From positions 1-20,197 of IMG/VR virus record IMGVR_UViG_3300025889_001217: a stretch of 20,197 bases of DNA; one strand, given 5' to 3'. The translations under genes were made by a program, and so were the position numbers. The notes beneath the pieces were generated by a model. The model searched no databases. It was given only the letters and a program-made list of their open reading frames with translations, and was not told the origin of the DNA. This DNA is from a virus. Each line of letters starts with the position of its first letter. The first letter of the stretch is position 1. Shown piece after piece: positions 8,379 through 14,771 of the stretch.

Positions 8379-8513
8379 TTCTCTATTCCTTTTGTAAAAG
8401 TTAAAGCACGATTTAACGCCAAACAGGTATCCTAAAAGGGCTGCGGCTTGGGCATATACGCTACGCCCCCAAGCGGGTCAAACAGGCCGCAAAGCGGGTA
8501 TCTGTCAATAGGG
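8379..8513 (-). promoter_or_regulatory. Leader of the coat gene with hairpin, direct repeats and a second possible promoter
   Basis: No gene is supported in this gap. It carries an inverted repeat of 7 bp (GCTTGGG and CCCAAGC at 8446-8452 and 8468-8474). It also has two direct copies of AAGCGGGT on the plus strand (8471-8478 and 8492-8499). A second sigma-70-like pair lies here, TTGACC at 8476-8481 and TATATG at 8453-8458, with a 17-base spacer. Any transcript from the stronger promoter at 8514 would carry most of this stretch as 5' untranslated RNA. Confidence 0.45.
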
Positions 8514-8542
8514 ATTGTATAAGAAAAAGCGAGGGCTGTAAA
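8514..8542 (-). promoter_or_regulatory. Near-consensus sigma-70 promoter for the coat gene
   Basis: On the minus strand TTTACA (8542 to 8537), a 17-base spacer and TACAAT (8519 to 8514) each match five of six consensus bases. Transcription would begin near 8507 and reach the coat start at 8378. The -35 box lies in the loop side of the upstream terminator hairpin, so terminator and promoter are interlocked. Confidence 0.6.
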
Positions 8543-8552
8543 CAACCCTCGC
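8524..8552 (-). terminator. Intrinsic terminator after the scaffold gene
   Basis: On the minus strand GCGAGGGTTG, loop TTTA, CAGCCCTCGC forms a 10-bp stem (one T-G pair) at 8552-8529, directly followed by five T. It starts 7 bases after the scaffold stop. This is a textbook intrinsic terminator ending the packaging and portal transcript before the coat gene. Confidence 0.85.
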
Positions 8553-8558
8553 AATTGG

Positions 8559-9329
8559 TTAGATTGTTGAATATTCATCGTTACCGTAGGCTTGCTCAAA
8601 GAGCTTTTCAACTTTGGCACGATACGCCGGGTCGGTCTGATATTCTGGCTTTCCGACCATTGACATCAATTCATCTTTTGACGGCGCACCAGCGGCAGGC
8701 CCAACATCAACAGGGATGGTTTTGTCGCCGTAGTAATTGCGAACCTTTTGCAAGGCTTTCATGCCTTGCGCCGTGCCACCCATAATGCGGAACTCTTCAA
8801 AGTCATCCGCTGACCAGACGCCCTTGCGAACCAGCCCCGACGCCCAGTCGGTCATTGACTTAATAACAACGTCGGCGTTCTTGCCGAGCTTTTCGTATTC
8901 TTCCTTATACGAAATTTCTGCGGCCTCTGCCTCATTACCAGCCATTGAGATGAACTTGCTGGCAAGCTCTTCAAATGCTGACTGGCTTACGCCGTTCTCT
9001 TTAGCCCAGTCCTTGTATGTAGCGTAAAGCTCGTCATCCTCTGGGATGCCCGCATCTTTAAATACGCTATCATCATATTCCTCTGGGGCTTTGTGCTTGC
9101 CTTGGCTAAATTTCTTTTGCAATTCAGCATAGGCATTTGCCAAATCTTCCGGCTGGTTAAATTTTTCCGGCAACCACTCTGGCCGGGCATCAGCCTCTTC
9201 AGATGCAACTGCATCACTTGCAACCGTCTCATTATCAGGTTTGATGTGTGAGATTGTTTCTTCTGCTTGCTGCTGGTTATCGTCGCTCTCAATTTGAGCA
9301 TCGGCCAGCAGGCCATCAGTTTCGTTCAT
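8559..9329 (-). CDS. Capsid assembly scaffold protein (T7 gp9-like)
   Basis: 256 aa, very acidic and mostly helical. The N-terminal third is low in complexity and rich in Glu, Asp and Gln. It is followed by the common phage motif PEWLPEKFNQPEDLANAYAE at residues 53-72. The C-terminal quarter contains GAPSKDELMSMVGKPEYQTD, also typical of phage scaffolds. Scaffold proteins line the inside of the procapsid and leave before DNA is packaged. The ATG overlaps the upstream stop (ATGA). An intrinsic terminator follows the stop codon, so scaffold is on the same transcript as portal but not as coat. The order portal, scaffold, coat supports the call. Confidence 0.88.
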   Translation of the reverse strand: MNETDGLLADAQIESDDNQQQAEETISHIKPDNETVASDAVASEEADARPEWLPEKFNQPEDLANAYAELQKKFSQGKHKAPEEYDDSVFKDAGIPEDDELYATYKDWAKENGVSQSAFEELASKFISMAGNEAEAAEISYKEEYEKLGKNADVVIKSMTDWASGLVRKGVWSADDFEEFRIMGGTAQGMKALQKVRNYYGDKTIPVDVGPAAGAPSKDELMSMVGKPEYQTDPAYRAKVEKLFEQAYGNDEYSTI

Positions 9330-9595
9330 AGTGATCTCGCTCTTTTCATGCGCCGCTCAATTTCTCTGACCAGACTATTCTGGCCTTCTCTAGCATAACC
9401 GTGTGAAGCATCCTCGCCGGGATACCACGTTGGCTGCTCTATCGTCAGTGACCTTAGATGAGTGAGCAGCTTTGCCCCATCGTCACTGGCGAACACGCGC
9501 AAATAGAGACGATCAACATCGTCTTTATCTACCTGCTGTTTTTCTGCAATTGTCGGGTCTACGTTTTGTAGACCTTCCCACCCTGTCGCGTTCAT
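9326..9595 (-). CDS. Bbp19-like small phage protein between portal and scaffold
   Basis: 89 aa from ATG 9595. An upstream in-frame start at 9622 would overlap the portal gene and lacks a good ribosome site, whereas AAGGGG precedes ATG 9595 by a suitable distance. The core DRLYLRVFASDDGAKLLTHL (about 28-47), then Pro/Trp, an AREGQNSLVREIERRM segment and a basic tail match the pattern of Bbp19-type proteins. Those are common next to portal genes and have no known function. It follows the portal stop after one base and overlaps the scaffold start by 4 bp (ATGA), so it belongs to the head operon. Confidence 0.7.
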   Translation of the reverse strand: MNATGWEGLQNVDPTIAEKQQVDKDDVDRLYLRVFASDDGAKLLTHLRSLTIEQPTWYPGEDASHGYAREGQNSLVREIERRMKRARSL

Positions 9596-9596
9596 A

Positions 9597-11168
9597 CTAC
9601 ACCCCTTCTGGCGGTGCCTCACCTTGCGGCATTTCGCCCGCCTCTGCTTGCGCCGCCATCTGGGCGGCTTCCATTGCCTGCTGCATCATCTCGGCGCGTT
9701 CCTCTGGCGTAGTGCGTAGGCTCGCCGGAATGCCGAGCTTGTCAGCAACATAGTCTGCAATGCTGCCAGTCTTGACAGCCATCTGACCCTCTGGGCCAAG
9801 GGCTGACGACATTTGCACCCACTGCATAATTTTCTCAATGTCGCCCATATTCTGAGCCTGCGCAATTGGGCTGACCGGCGTTACCTTTACCTCTAGCCCA
9901 TTGACGCGCAGTGGCATCTCAATCATGCCGCGCTCATCCATCACATATAGGATGCGGCTAATAAGCGGCACCATAGTCTCAGTGATCAGACGGCCAAAGG
10001 CAGACCCAAGGTTCTGCGCCAACTCTTTCATGCGCTCGGCAATCTCTGTGGCTGACCGGGCTGACATATTATCTGGCGGCAGTGTGTCGTCGAGCAAAAT
10101 CTTTTTCACGTTCATGCGCAAATCATTGATGATGATCTGCGACACGTTGAAATCACCAGAGCGCGGCAACATCCGCAGGCTCTCGCCTGACGGCCCGCCG
10201 TTACGCGCAACAGGGATAATTGCACCCGGCGCAATGCGAATTGCCTGCGGGTTTAGGACGCCGTCGTCAGCCGCCGTGTAAACACCGGCAATAGACAAGC
10301 TGGCATTTTTCAGCAACAACTCTAGCGTTTTGTTTAGCGTCTTGATGTCAGGAATAGCCGTTACCAAAGGCCCGCGACCATAAACCTCACCGGCGACCTT
10401 CATGTAACGCGCCACAATCCAAGGCGACGATTTCATGCGGCGCATTAGCAAGCCTTCTTTGCCTTCAGCCCAGATGACGTGATAGCAATAGTCGCCTTCC
10501 TCTGGGTCATACAAGGTCGCCTCGACAAGCTCGATTTCTTCTGTTGGCTTGTCGTCAATCATGCGCTGCAAGCGTGGCGGGATTTCAGCGTCAGCCCAAT
10601 GCTGGTTGATGGCCTCGCCTTTCATGCGCATACGCCGGTAAACGTTATCGACCTTGCCGTGCGCACCTTCCTCGATGCTGACAAGGTATTGCGGCACGGC
10701 AGTAAAGCGGATTGGCGTCAAATCATCACCGGGCTGCACCAGCATACAAGCGGTGCCAACAGCCAAGTCCAGCAAGAACTCGCCCATAGCCAAATCAAAG
10801 TTAGACTGGCGCAATACGCTAAACATTGTGTCGGCATACATATCCAGCGCAATCTGCGCCTCAATGCGGCGATCCTCTGGGATTTCTGGCCCCGGCTCTA
10901 GGCGGCACCAAGGCGCGTAAGGTGGAAACAGGCCAGACTGGATACGGTTCGCAAAGCGCTGCGTCGCATTGATGGCGGTACTGTCGAACACGCGCACCAT
11001 TTTATTTTGCCCCGGAGAGCCGCCGCCCTCGTAATAGCCATCGTAAAGATTGCGCTGCGGTAAGCCGAACTCGTAGCAATCTTCGTAAATCTGACGCCAG
11101 TTATCTTTGCGACGCTGCGCCACGTCGTGACGCTTTAGGATATCTTCAACACTATGCACTGGCTTCAT
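9597..11168 (-). CDS. Portal protein (head-tail connector, T7 gp8-like)
   Basis: 523 aa from ATG 11168, normal for podovirus portals. It carries the head-tail connector signatures: DSTAINATQRFANRIQSG at about 62-79, directly followed by LFPPYAPWCRLEPG, and a central TAIPDIKTLNKTLELLLKNA helix. The C-terminal end is rich in Gln, Ala, Met and Glu, as in portal barrel regions. Twelve copies normally form the DNA channel at one vertex. The start is not fully settled. An AAAAGGA site touches ATG 11168 directly, which is too close, while GTG 11159 nine bases on would have ideal spacing. A longer frame from 11264 would overlap the previous gene by over 100 bp and is unlikely. Confidence 0.93.
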   Translation of the reverse strand: MKPVHSVEDILKRHDVAQRRKDNWRQIYEDCYEFGLPQRNLYDGYYEGGGSPGQNKMVRVFDSTAINATQRFANRIQSGLFPPYAPWCRLEPGPEIPEDRRIEAQIALDMYADTMFSVLRQSNFDLAMGEFLLDLAVGTACMLVQPGDDLTPIRFTAVPQYLVSIEEGAHGKVDNVYRRMRMKGEAINQHWADAEIPPRLQRMIDDKPTEEIELVEATLYDPEEGDYCYHVIWAEGKEGLLMRRMKSSPWIVARYMKVAGEVYGRGPLVTAIPDIKTLNKTLELLLKNASLSIAGVYTAADDGVLNPQAIRIAPGAIIPVARNGGPSGESLRMLPRSGDFNVSQIIINDLRMNVKKILLDDTLPPDNMSARSATEIAERMKELAQNLGSAFGRLITETMVPLISRILYVMDERGMIEMPLRVNGLEVKVTPVSPIAQAQNMGDIEKIMQWVQMSSALGPEGQMAVKTGSIADYVADKLGIPASLRTTPEERAEMMQQAMEAAQMAAQAEAGEMPQGEAPPEGV

Positions 11169-11451
11169 TCCTTTTGCTAATAGCTGCGGCCTTCTTTTTC
11201 GCGTCTGCCTTGGAGCTTGCGCCCCAAGCGCGAAGCGACAAGAGCAGGCGCGTTGGTTCGCCATTCTTATATTCCGGCCCCGGCATCCCGCCCATACGAG
11301 CCAAGAATGATGCGCGGCGCGGATTGTCGCCAGACTTGACTGGCGCTTTTAGGTTCATGCCCTCGGCTTTAGCTGAAGCCCTGCCTTTGGCATTCAAGCC
11401 GCCGGATGGGTTCTTGCCCTCAGACCGTTGCCAAGCTGGTGTTTTAGCCAC
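11152..11451 (-). CDS. Small conserved basic phage protein (DUF6321-like)
   Basis: 99 aa, GTG start at 11451 with an AGGG site 6 bases upstream. The sequence is highly patterned: KTPAWQRSEGKNPSGGLNAK near the N terminus, NPRRASFLARMGGMPGPE in the middle and LLLSLRAWGASSKADAKKKA toward the end. I recognise it as the small basic protein often labelled DUF6321 in marine phages (family number from memory). Function is unknown; the Arg/Lys content and the position just before portal suggest a virion or DNA-associated role. It overlaps the portal start by 17 bp and the preceding small gene by 8 bp. Confidence 0.8.
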   Translation of the reverse strand: MAKTPAWQRSEGKNPSGGLNAKGRASAKAEGMNLKAPVKSGDNPRRASFLARMGGMPGPEYKNGEPTRLLLSLRAWGASSKADAKKKAAAISKRNEASA

Positions 11452-11605
11452 GCGCTGCCCTCATGTTATCAACGAGATTTGGGTATGGACGCCCAGCCTT
11501 TGCTGCCGCCCGCATAGCCTTGCGCTTCTGTGCCGGGCTTAAACCTTTCGGCTTGCCCAAGCCCTTTGGCCGGTCTTTATCCCAAACCTCTTTTTTCTTT
11601 TCCAT
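11444..11605 (-). CDS. Small basic protein, 53 aa
   Basis: A short gene from ATG 11605 to TAA 11444. The product is Lys/Arg-rich, with WDKDRPKGLGKPKGLSP at 8-24 and AGRPYPNLVDNMRAARG at the C terminus. The C-terminal AGRPYPNLVDN pattern recurs in small phage proteins near terminase and portal genes, which supports it being real despite the length. The start codon overlaps the stop of an 11-codon ORF (TAATG) and the end overlaps the next start by 8 bp. No function is known. The strong positive charge would suit DNA or nucleocapsid contact, but that is speculation. Confidence 0.65.
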   Translation of the reverse strand: MEKKKEVWDKDRPKGLGKPKGLSPAQKRKAMRAAAKAGRPYPNLVDNMRAARG

Positions 11606-11640
11606 TACTTGCCGTAACCCTTGCCTTTTTTCTTACCCAT
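11605..11640 (-). CDS. Possible 11-aa micro-ORF (MGKKKGKGYGK)
   Basis: ATG 11640 to TAA 11605 encodes a Lys/Gly-rich 11-residue peptide. A purine-rich ribosome site (GGGGAAGG) lies upstream, inside the end of the preceding gene. Its ATG overlaps that gene's stop by 8 bp and its TAA overlaps the next ATG by one base. It may be a real micro-protein or simply a coupling device that hands ribosomes from one small gene to the next. Length alone gives no homology evidence. Confidence 0.35.
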   Translation of the reverse strand: MGKKKGKGYGK

Positions 11641-11767
11641 TCTTTTTCACCTTCCCCGCCTCTTGCATTGCAATGGCGATAGCTTGCTTTAATGGCCTGC
11701 CTTCGCGCCGCAGCATAGATATATTTTTGCTTACGGCTTTCTTGGATTTGCCTTTAGCCAGTGGCAC
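11633..11767 (-). CDS. Small conserved protein MPLAKGKSKK family (DUF6496-like)
   Basis: 44 aa with a GTG start at 11767 overlapping the previous stop (TAGTG). The sequence pattern PLAKGKSKKAVSKNISML at 2-19, a charged turn, then GRPLKQAIAIAMQEAGK at 23-39 is that of a widespread short phage protein family sometimes labelled DUF6496-like (label uncertain). I recognise the pattern and not a function. Two short helices separated by a basic turn are likely. No separate ribosome site is obvious, so translation probably depends on coupling to the upstream gene. Confidence 0.7.
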   Translation of the reverse strand: MPLAKGKSKKAVSKNISMLRREGRPLKQAIAIAMQEAGKVKKNG

Positions 11768-12054
11768 TAGGCTGACCCAAGCGTGTCTTGAGTATCACCG
11801 CGACCGCCGCCACGTCCACCCAAACGGCTGGCGTAAAGCAAACCGCGCTGGCCTACTCTGCCGCCGCGTTTCTTTCTTGCTGCGGCTGCGCCAGCTTGTG
11901 CTGCAGTTTGTACTGGCGTTGCTGGTGCAGCAATCTGATCAGCTAATTGCTTTACAGTTGTGCCGGTGGCAAGTTCTGCCATAGCAACAGTATCGGCTTT
12001 TTTCTTTGGGCCAATTCCAATTGCGCCGCCAACTTTTTTAACTACATTGCTCAT
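11767..12054 (-). CDS. Paralogous small protein C of three (gp7.3-like?)
   Basis: 95 aa. The N terminus is MSNVVKKVGGAIGIGPKKK, the middle is Ala/Thr/Gln-rich and the C terminus is RKKRGGRVGQRGLLYASRLG followed by a Gly/Arg run and DTLGSA. The C-terminal plan (basic run, G-x-R-x-LL-x3-R, ending TLG) is shared with the two genes immediately upstream, so the three are a tandem family. Size, basic Gly-rich C terminus and position upstream of the portal recall T7 gp7.3, a small virion/tail assembly protein; this comparison is from memory and tentative. It ends in TAGTG, coupling to the next gene. Confidence 0.7.
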   Translation of the reverse strand: MSNVVKKVGGAIGIGPKKKADTVAMAELATGTTVKQLADQIAAPATPVQTAAQAGAAAARKKRGGRVGQRGLLYASRLGGRGGGRGDTQDTLGSA

Positions 12055-12058
12055 ATTG

Positions 12059-12301
12059 CTATCCTAATGTTGATTGCCTAGTTTCATCTTCTGGCGCACC
12101 AGTCAACCTTGTTGCATAAAGCAAACTGCGCTGGCCGCCCATACGGCGATCTCGGCGCTTTCTTGCTGCGGCTGCATTTTTTTGCGCCTCAGTTTGTTCC
12201 GTGGTAATAGGCGCAGGCTTTGGCGCTGTTCCTTCTTTTATCTTTTCAACAAAGGTTTTACCGCCAACCTTCATGCCCATAACTTTTTTAAACGCGCCCA
12301 T
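12059..12301 (-). CDS. Paralogous small protein B of three (gp7.3-like?)
   Basis: 80 aa. A basic N terminus (MGAFKKVMGMKVGGKTFVEK), a Pro/Thr/Glu-rich middle and a C terminus AARKRRDRRMGGQRSLLYAT followed by RLTG and QSTLG. It aligns at its C-terminal third with the genes on both sides. It shares 16 identical bases with gene A at the stop region and a near-identical block encoding the LLYA segment with gene C. This indicates duplication rather than convergence. Gaps to its neighbours are 2 and 4 bases. The N termini of the three differ, so each may contact a different partner while the C-terminal tag is common. Confidence 0.7.
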   Translation of the reverse strand: MGAFKKVMGMKVGGKTFVEKIKEGTAPKPAPITTEQTEAQKNAAAARKRRDRRMGGQRSLLYATRLTGAPEDETRQSTLG

Positions 12302-12324
12302 AATTACGATCCTAATGTTGATTG
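12061..12324 (-). repeat. Pair of identical 16-bp direct repeats at the 3' ends of paralogs B and A
   Basis: The plus-strand sequence atcctaatgttgattg occurs at 12061-12076 and again at 12309-12324, 248 bp apart. In both it encodes the terminal QSTLG of the small protein. Identity at the codon level suggests recent duplication or gene conversion among the tandem paralogs. Confidence 0.8.
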
Positions 12325-12534
12325 ATCTTCGGCTGTACCGCCGCGAATGCTTGACAGCAGCATACGACTGCCGCCCATACGACGTGCGCGTTGACGCGCC
12401 GCAAGCTGCTTTGCCTGCAATTGCTCTTGCGCCTCAAGGCGTTCCTCTTGCCGTTTTTGTGCGGCAGTCACCTCTGGCGCGACTTGCTCCGGCGTAGGCA
12501 TCGCTGGCATTTTAGGTTTGAAAAGATTGCTCAT
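12304..12534 (-). CDS. Paralogous small protein A of three (gp7.3-like?)
   Basis: 76 aa. The N terminus MSNLFKPKMPAMPTPEQVAP is Pro-rich, the middle is a Glu/Gln/Arg helix (about 24-50) and the C terminus is RRMGGSRMLLSSIRGG then QSTLGS. Short phage proteins with an Ala/Arg-rich helix, a G-x-R-x-LL element and a terminal TLG or TLLG are common near portal or terminase genes and usually have no assigned role. It overlaps the gp13-like gene by 4 bp (ATGA) and leads the tandem set of three. Confidence 0.7.
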   Translation of the reverse strand: MSNLFKPKMPAMPTPEQVAPEVTAAQKRQEERLEAQEQLQAKQLAARQRARRMGGSRMLLSSIRGGTAEDQSTLGS

Positions 12535-13007
12535 TCGTAAATCCTTGCGAACATCATGTGATCTATACCGCCCGCACCATATTTGCGCATGACGCCTTCT
12601 GGCGTGAATTTTAACATCTTTGCCCAGCGCATCGCAAGCTCGTTTTCCACGTCGACAGTGATTTGCAATCTTTTTAATTTATGTTCTATAGCAATCTTAT
12701 TGAAATATCTAATAGCAGCCCTAGTTACTGTCACAGATATATTGGGAAACTCTATAGATGTTATCATCCAAGCCTCAGAGACGCCCGGCCACATATTATT
12801 GCAACCCAAGCAGGCGATGATCTTGCCGCGCCACAGCGCCGTAATTGCGCCGCCCTCGGCTTGAAACGCCTTTAGCATATCCTGATAATTCGGAATATTG
12901 TCAAACGCCCGCTTGTCAAACTCGCGCAAATCCATCGCGTAGGGGTGCGCCCAGTGAAACGGCACAATCTGAACCTGACGATTGTTCGTTATTTCGCGCT
13001 GCCACAT
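12531..13007 (-). CDS. T7 gp13-like protein, acyl-CoA N-acyltransferase fold
   Basis: 158 aa. The pattern is GNAT-like: strands around ITALWRGKIIACLGCNNM (54-71), WMITSIEFPNISVTV (79-93), a helix TRAAIRYFNKIAIEHKLKRL (94-113), then LQITVDVENELAMRWAKMLK (113-132), F-x-x-EGVMRKYG and a closing MMFARIYE strand. The acetyl-CoA loop (Q/R-x-x-G-x-G/A) is not evident, as in phage gp13-type proteins, which may have lost catalysis. In T7 gp13 is needed for virion assembly and lies among internal-protein genes; here it sits between terminase and portal. Its ATG overlaps the terminase stop (TGATG) with no clear ribosome site, so it is probably translated by coupling. Confidence 0.75.
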   Translation of the reverse strand: MWQREITNNRQVQIVPFHWAHPYAMDLREFDKRAFDNIPNYQDMLKAFQAEGGAITALWRGKIIACLGCNNMWPGVSEAWMITSIEFPNISVTVTRAAIRYFNKIAIEHKLKRLQITVDVENELAMRWAKMLKFTPEGVMRKYGAGGIDHMMFARIYE

Positions 13008-14560
13008 CAGAATACACTAAAATCCATATTGGCTGTGGCCTGCTTGAACTGCTTGCTAAACTGGCTGTTGCGCGTGATGTTCCGCACCTCGCCAGCGCCA
13101 AGCATCAAATAGCCAAACGCATCGCCGACGTGCGAGTGTTGGTTTTTATTCGGCACATCGCGGAACCGTTCTTGTCCAGACCCGACGGCCATACGCTTGA
13201 AATGATACCCGCCAGCCAGCGACTTGCGCACCTTGGCGCAAGAACGATTAACCAAAAGCCCCGGCTTGCCGTCGATCAGCCTGTTCATCGGCATAGCCCC
13301 AGCCTCGCGTCGCACCATAAAATCGTTGGTGCTGGTCGGTCTAGCGTGAAGCCCCATTGTGCGCAAATGCTCAAACGCCGTGACCTCAAATATTTCGTCG
13401 CGCTTGACGCCCGCCGGATCGCCCCAGATCAGCACGTCCGACTTTGGAAAGTGCTGCTGTATGTCAGCCAGCAAGTGATGGCAAAACCTTTCCAAGCCCA
13501 TATCAAACGCGACTAACTCATGCACGACGTGCCACCGCCCATTCTGCATCTTCTGCCCAAAGACAGCCGCAGGGGTCAAACCAAAGTCAAGCCCGATATG
13601 CACCGGCCAGCCTTCCTCGATGCGCACGTCAGCCGACATCATGCTGTCAGAAAACTCATGCCAGACAGGCTTGCCGTCCTGCACAAACACATATTGCGCC
13701 CCAGCGTAGCATTGTATCCAGTCAATGCTCTTACCGGCTAACTGCTGCTCGTAATAGCCGGGCGGCAGATTATTCGTATTCTCGGCCTTTGGGTTATTGA
13801 TCCAGTATTTATCAGCCGCAAATATTGCGTTCTCATGTTCTTTCGTACCCTCAACCACACCACCCGGCTGCTTGTAAAACTTCCAAGGATATTTTCCGCG
13901 AATGGGGTTCTTCTCAGCTAACTGGTGCCACCAGTGGTCGCTATCCATTGGGTTGGTACTCATCCACACGCCGCGCCAAGTGCAGCCCGCATTCGCCCGC
14001 GTCGGGTAACGACCGACACGCGACGTCAATCCATCAACCACCGCCTTTGGCAACTCACGCGCCTCGTCAATAAAGCCGCCGGTCAATTCAAGCGACAACA
14101 GCTTTCGCACGTCACGCGGCTGATCCAGCGCCAAAAAGATCACCTCACAATCAAGCCCAGCCGCGCCATCGCGCGGCGGCAGCTTGATGTGATGGGTGAT
14201 CGGCGGCGACCAGCGCATTGGCCCCCAAACATTCTCAGGGAATAACTCTTGCCACGTCTTAATCGTGGTCGTGCGTAACTCCGGGTAGCTGTTCCTGATA
14301 ACTGCAAACCGAGTATATCTGATCCCATCTATCGGCGACGGTTCCTGTTTCACCGCCCTCAACATCACTTCCGCTAAGGAACCGAATGTCTTGCCAGAGC
14401 CGACTGGCCCCATCAGACCACGCACAAAGCTGTCGTCGTTTAAAAAATCCCATACCGTCGGGCTTTCAGAAAAATCCAAATTCAGACCCGCAAGCGCGTC
14501 AGTGGTAGGCTCTTTCCTACGCCGGGGTGATCTGTCAGTTGCTCTTGATGATCGCGCCAT
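13007..14560 (-). CDS. terL: Terminase large subunit
   Basis: 517 aa from ATG 14560, which follows the upstream TAG after one base and has an AGAGG site. An alternative TTG at 14578 only adds six residues. The ATPase half shows Walker A GPVGSGKT at 51-58 and Walker B GGFIDEARE at 161-169. The nuclease half shows GLDFG at 323-327, WGDPAG at 379-384 and HVGDAFGY at 477-484, which supply the acidic metal ligands of the RNase H-like fold. The protein pumps DNA into the procapsid through the portal and cuts concatemers. All expected motifs are present, so it should be functional. The likely small subunit lies two genes upstream. Confidence 0.95.
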   Translation of the reverse strand: MARSSRATDRSPRRRKEPTTDALAGLNLDFSESPTVWDFLNDDSFVRGLMGPVGSGKTFGSLAEVMLRAVKQEPSPIDGIRYTRFAVIRNSYPELRTTTIKTWQELFPENVWGPMRWSPPITHHIKLPPRDGAAGLDCEVIFLALDQPRDVRKLLSLELTGGFIDEARELPKAVVDGLTSRVGRYPTRANAGCTWRGVWMSTNPMDSDHWWHQLAEKNPIRGKYPWKFYKQPGGVVEGTKEHENAIFAADKYWINNPKAENTNNLPPGYYEQQLAGKSIDWIQCYAGAQYVFVQDGKPVWHEFSDSMMSADVRIEEGWPVHIGLDFGLTPAAVFGQKMQNGRWHVVHELVAFDMGLERFCHHLLADIQQHFPKSDVLIWGDPAGVKRDEIFEVTAFEHLRTMGLHARPTSTNDFMVRREAGAMPMNRLIDGKPGLLVNRSCAKVRKSLAGGYHFKRMAVGSGQERFRDVPNKNQHSHVGDAFGYLMLGAGEVRNITRNSQFSKQFKQATANMDFSVF

Positions 14561-14561
14561 T

Positions 14562-14771
14562 CTACGCCTCTGGGTCAAAAATAATAGTCATATTATCATT
14601 AAAATCGTCGCTCTCTAATTCAAGCATAGGCCCGCCGCACTCAGTGCAAACAATAGCCTCGCCGCCATCATACACCCGCCCCCTAGTCAGCCGGGAGCAA
14701 TAGCCGCACAATATATCCCGCTTAAAAAATCTAACGCTAAAATATTCCTTCAAGTCGATCACGTCAGCCAT
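14562..14771 (-). CDS. Small zinc-ribbon protein between terminase subunits
   Basis: 69 aa from ATG 14771. A longer frame from TTG 14822 would overlap the previous gene by 59 bp and is disfavoured. Two CxxC pairs, CGYC (22-25) and CTEC (42-45), are spaced like a zinc ribbon. The C terminus is acidic (ESDDFNDN). The start overlaps the small-terminase stop by 8 bp, with GGAG about 10 bases upstream, and the large terminase follows after one base. Location between terminase genes suggests a role in packaging or late regulation, but no family function is known to me. Confidence 0.75.
   Translation of the reverse strand: MADVIDLKEYFSVRFFKRDILCGYCSRLTRGRVYDGGEAIVCTECGGPMLELESDDFNDNMTIIFDPEA

Noticed and set aside
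8480-8508. Perfect TTGACA box at 8503-8508 as a promoter -35
   Set aside because: At 16-18 bases spacing the downstream hexamer (CTGTTT or CCTGTT) is a poor -10; the pair at 8514-8542 is far better.
8432-8620. 62-codon minus-strand frame across the terminator and coat leader
   Set aside because: It runs through the terminator hairpin and promoter and overlaps the scaffold 3' end; no ribosome site or family pattern.
9901-11984. Several plus-strand frames of 90-175 codons opposite portal and small genes
   Set aside because: Shadows of the minus-strand genes; none has family patterns, and all would interrupt an otherwise one-direction operon.
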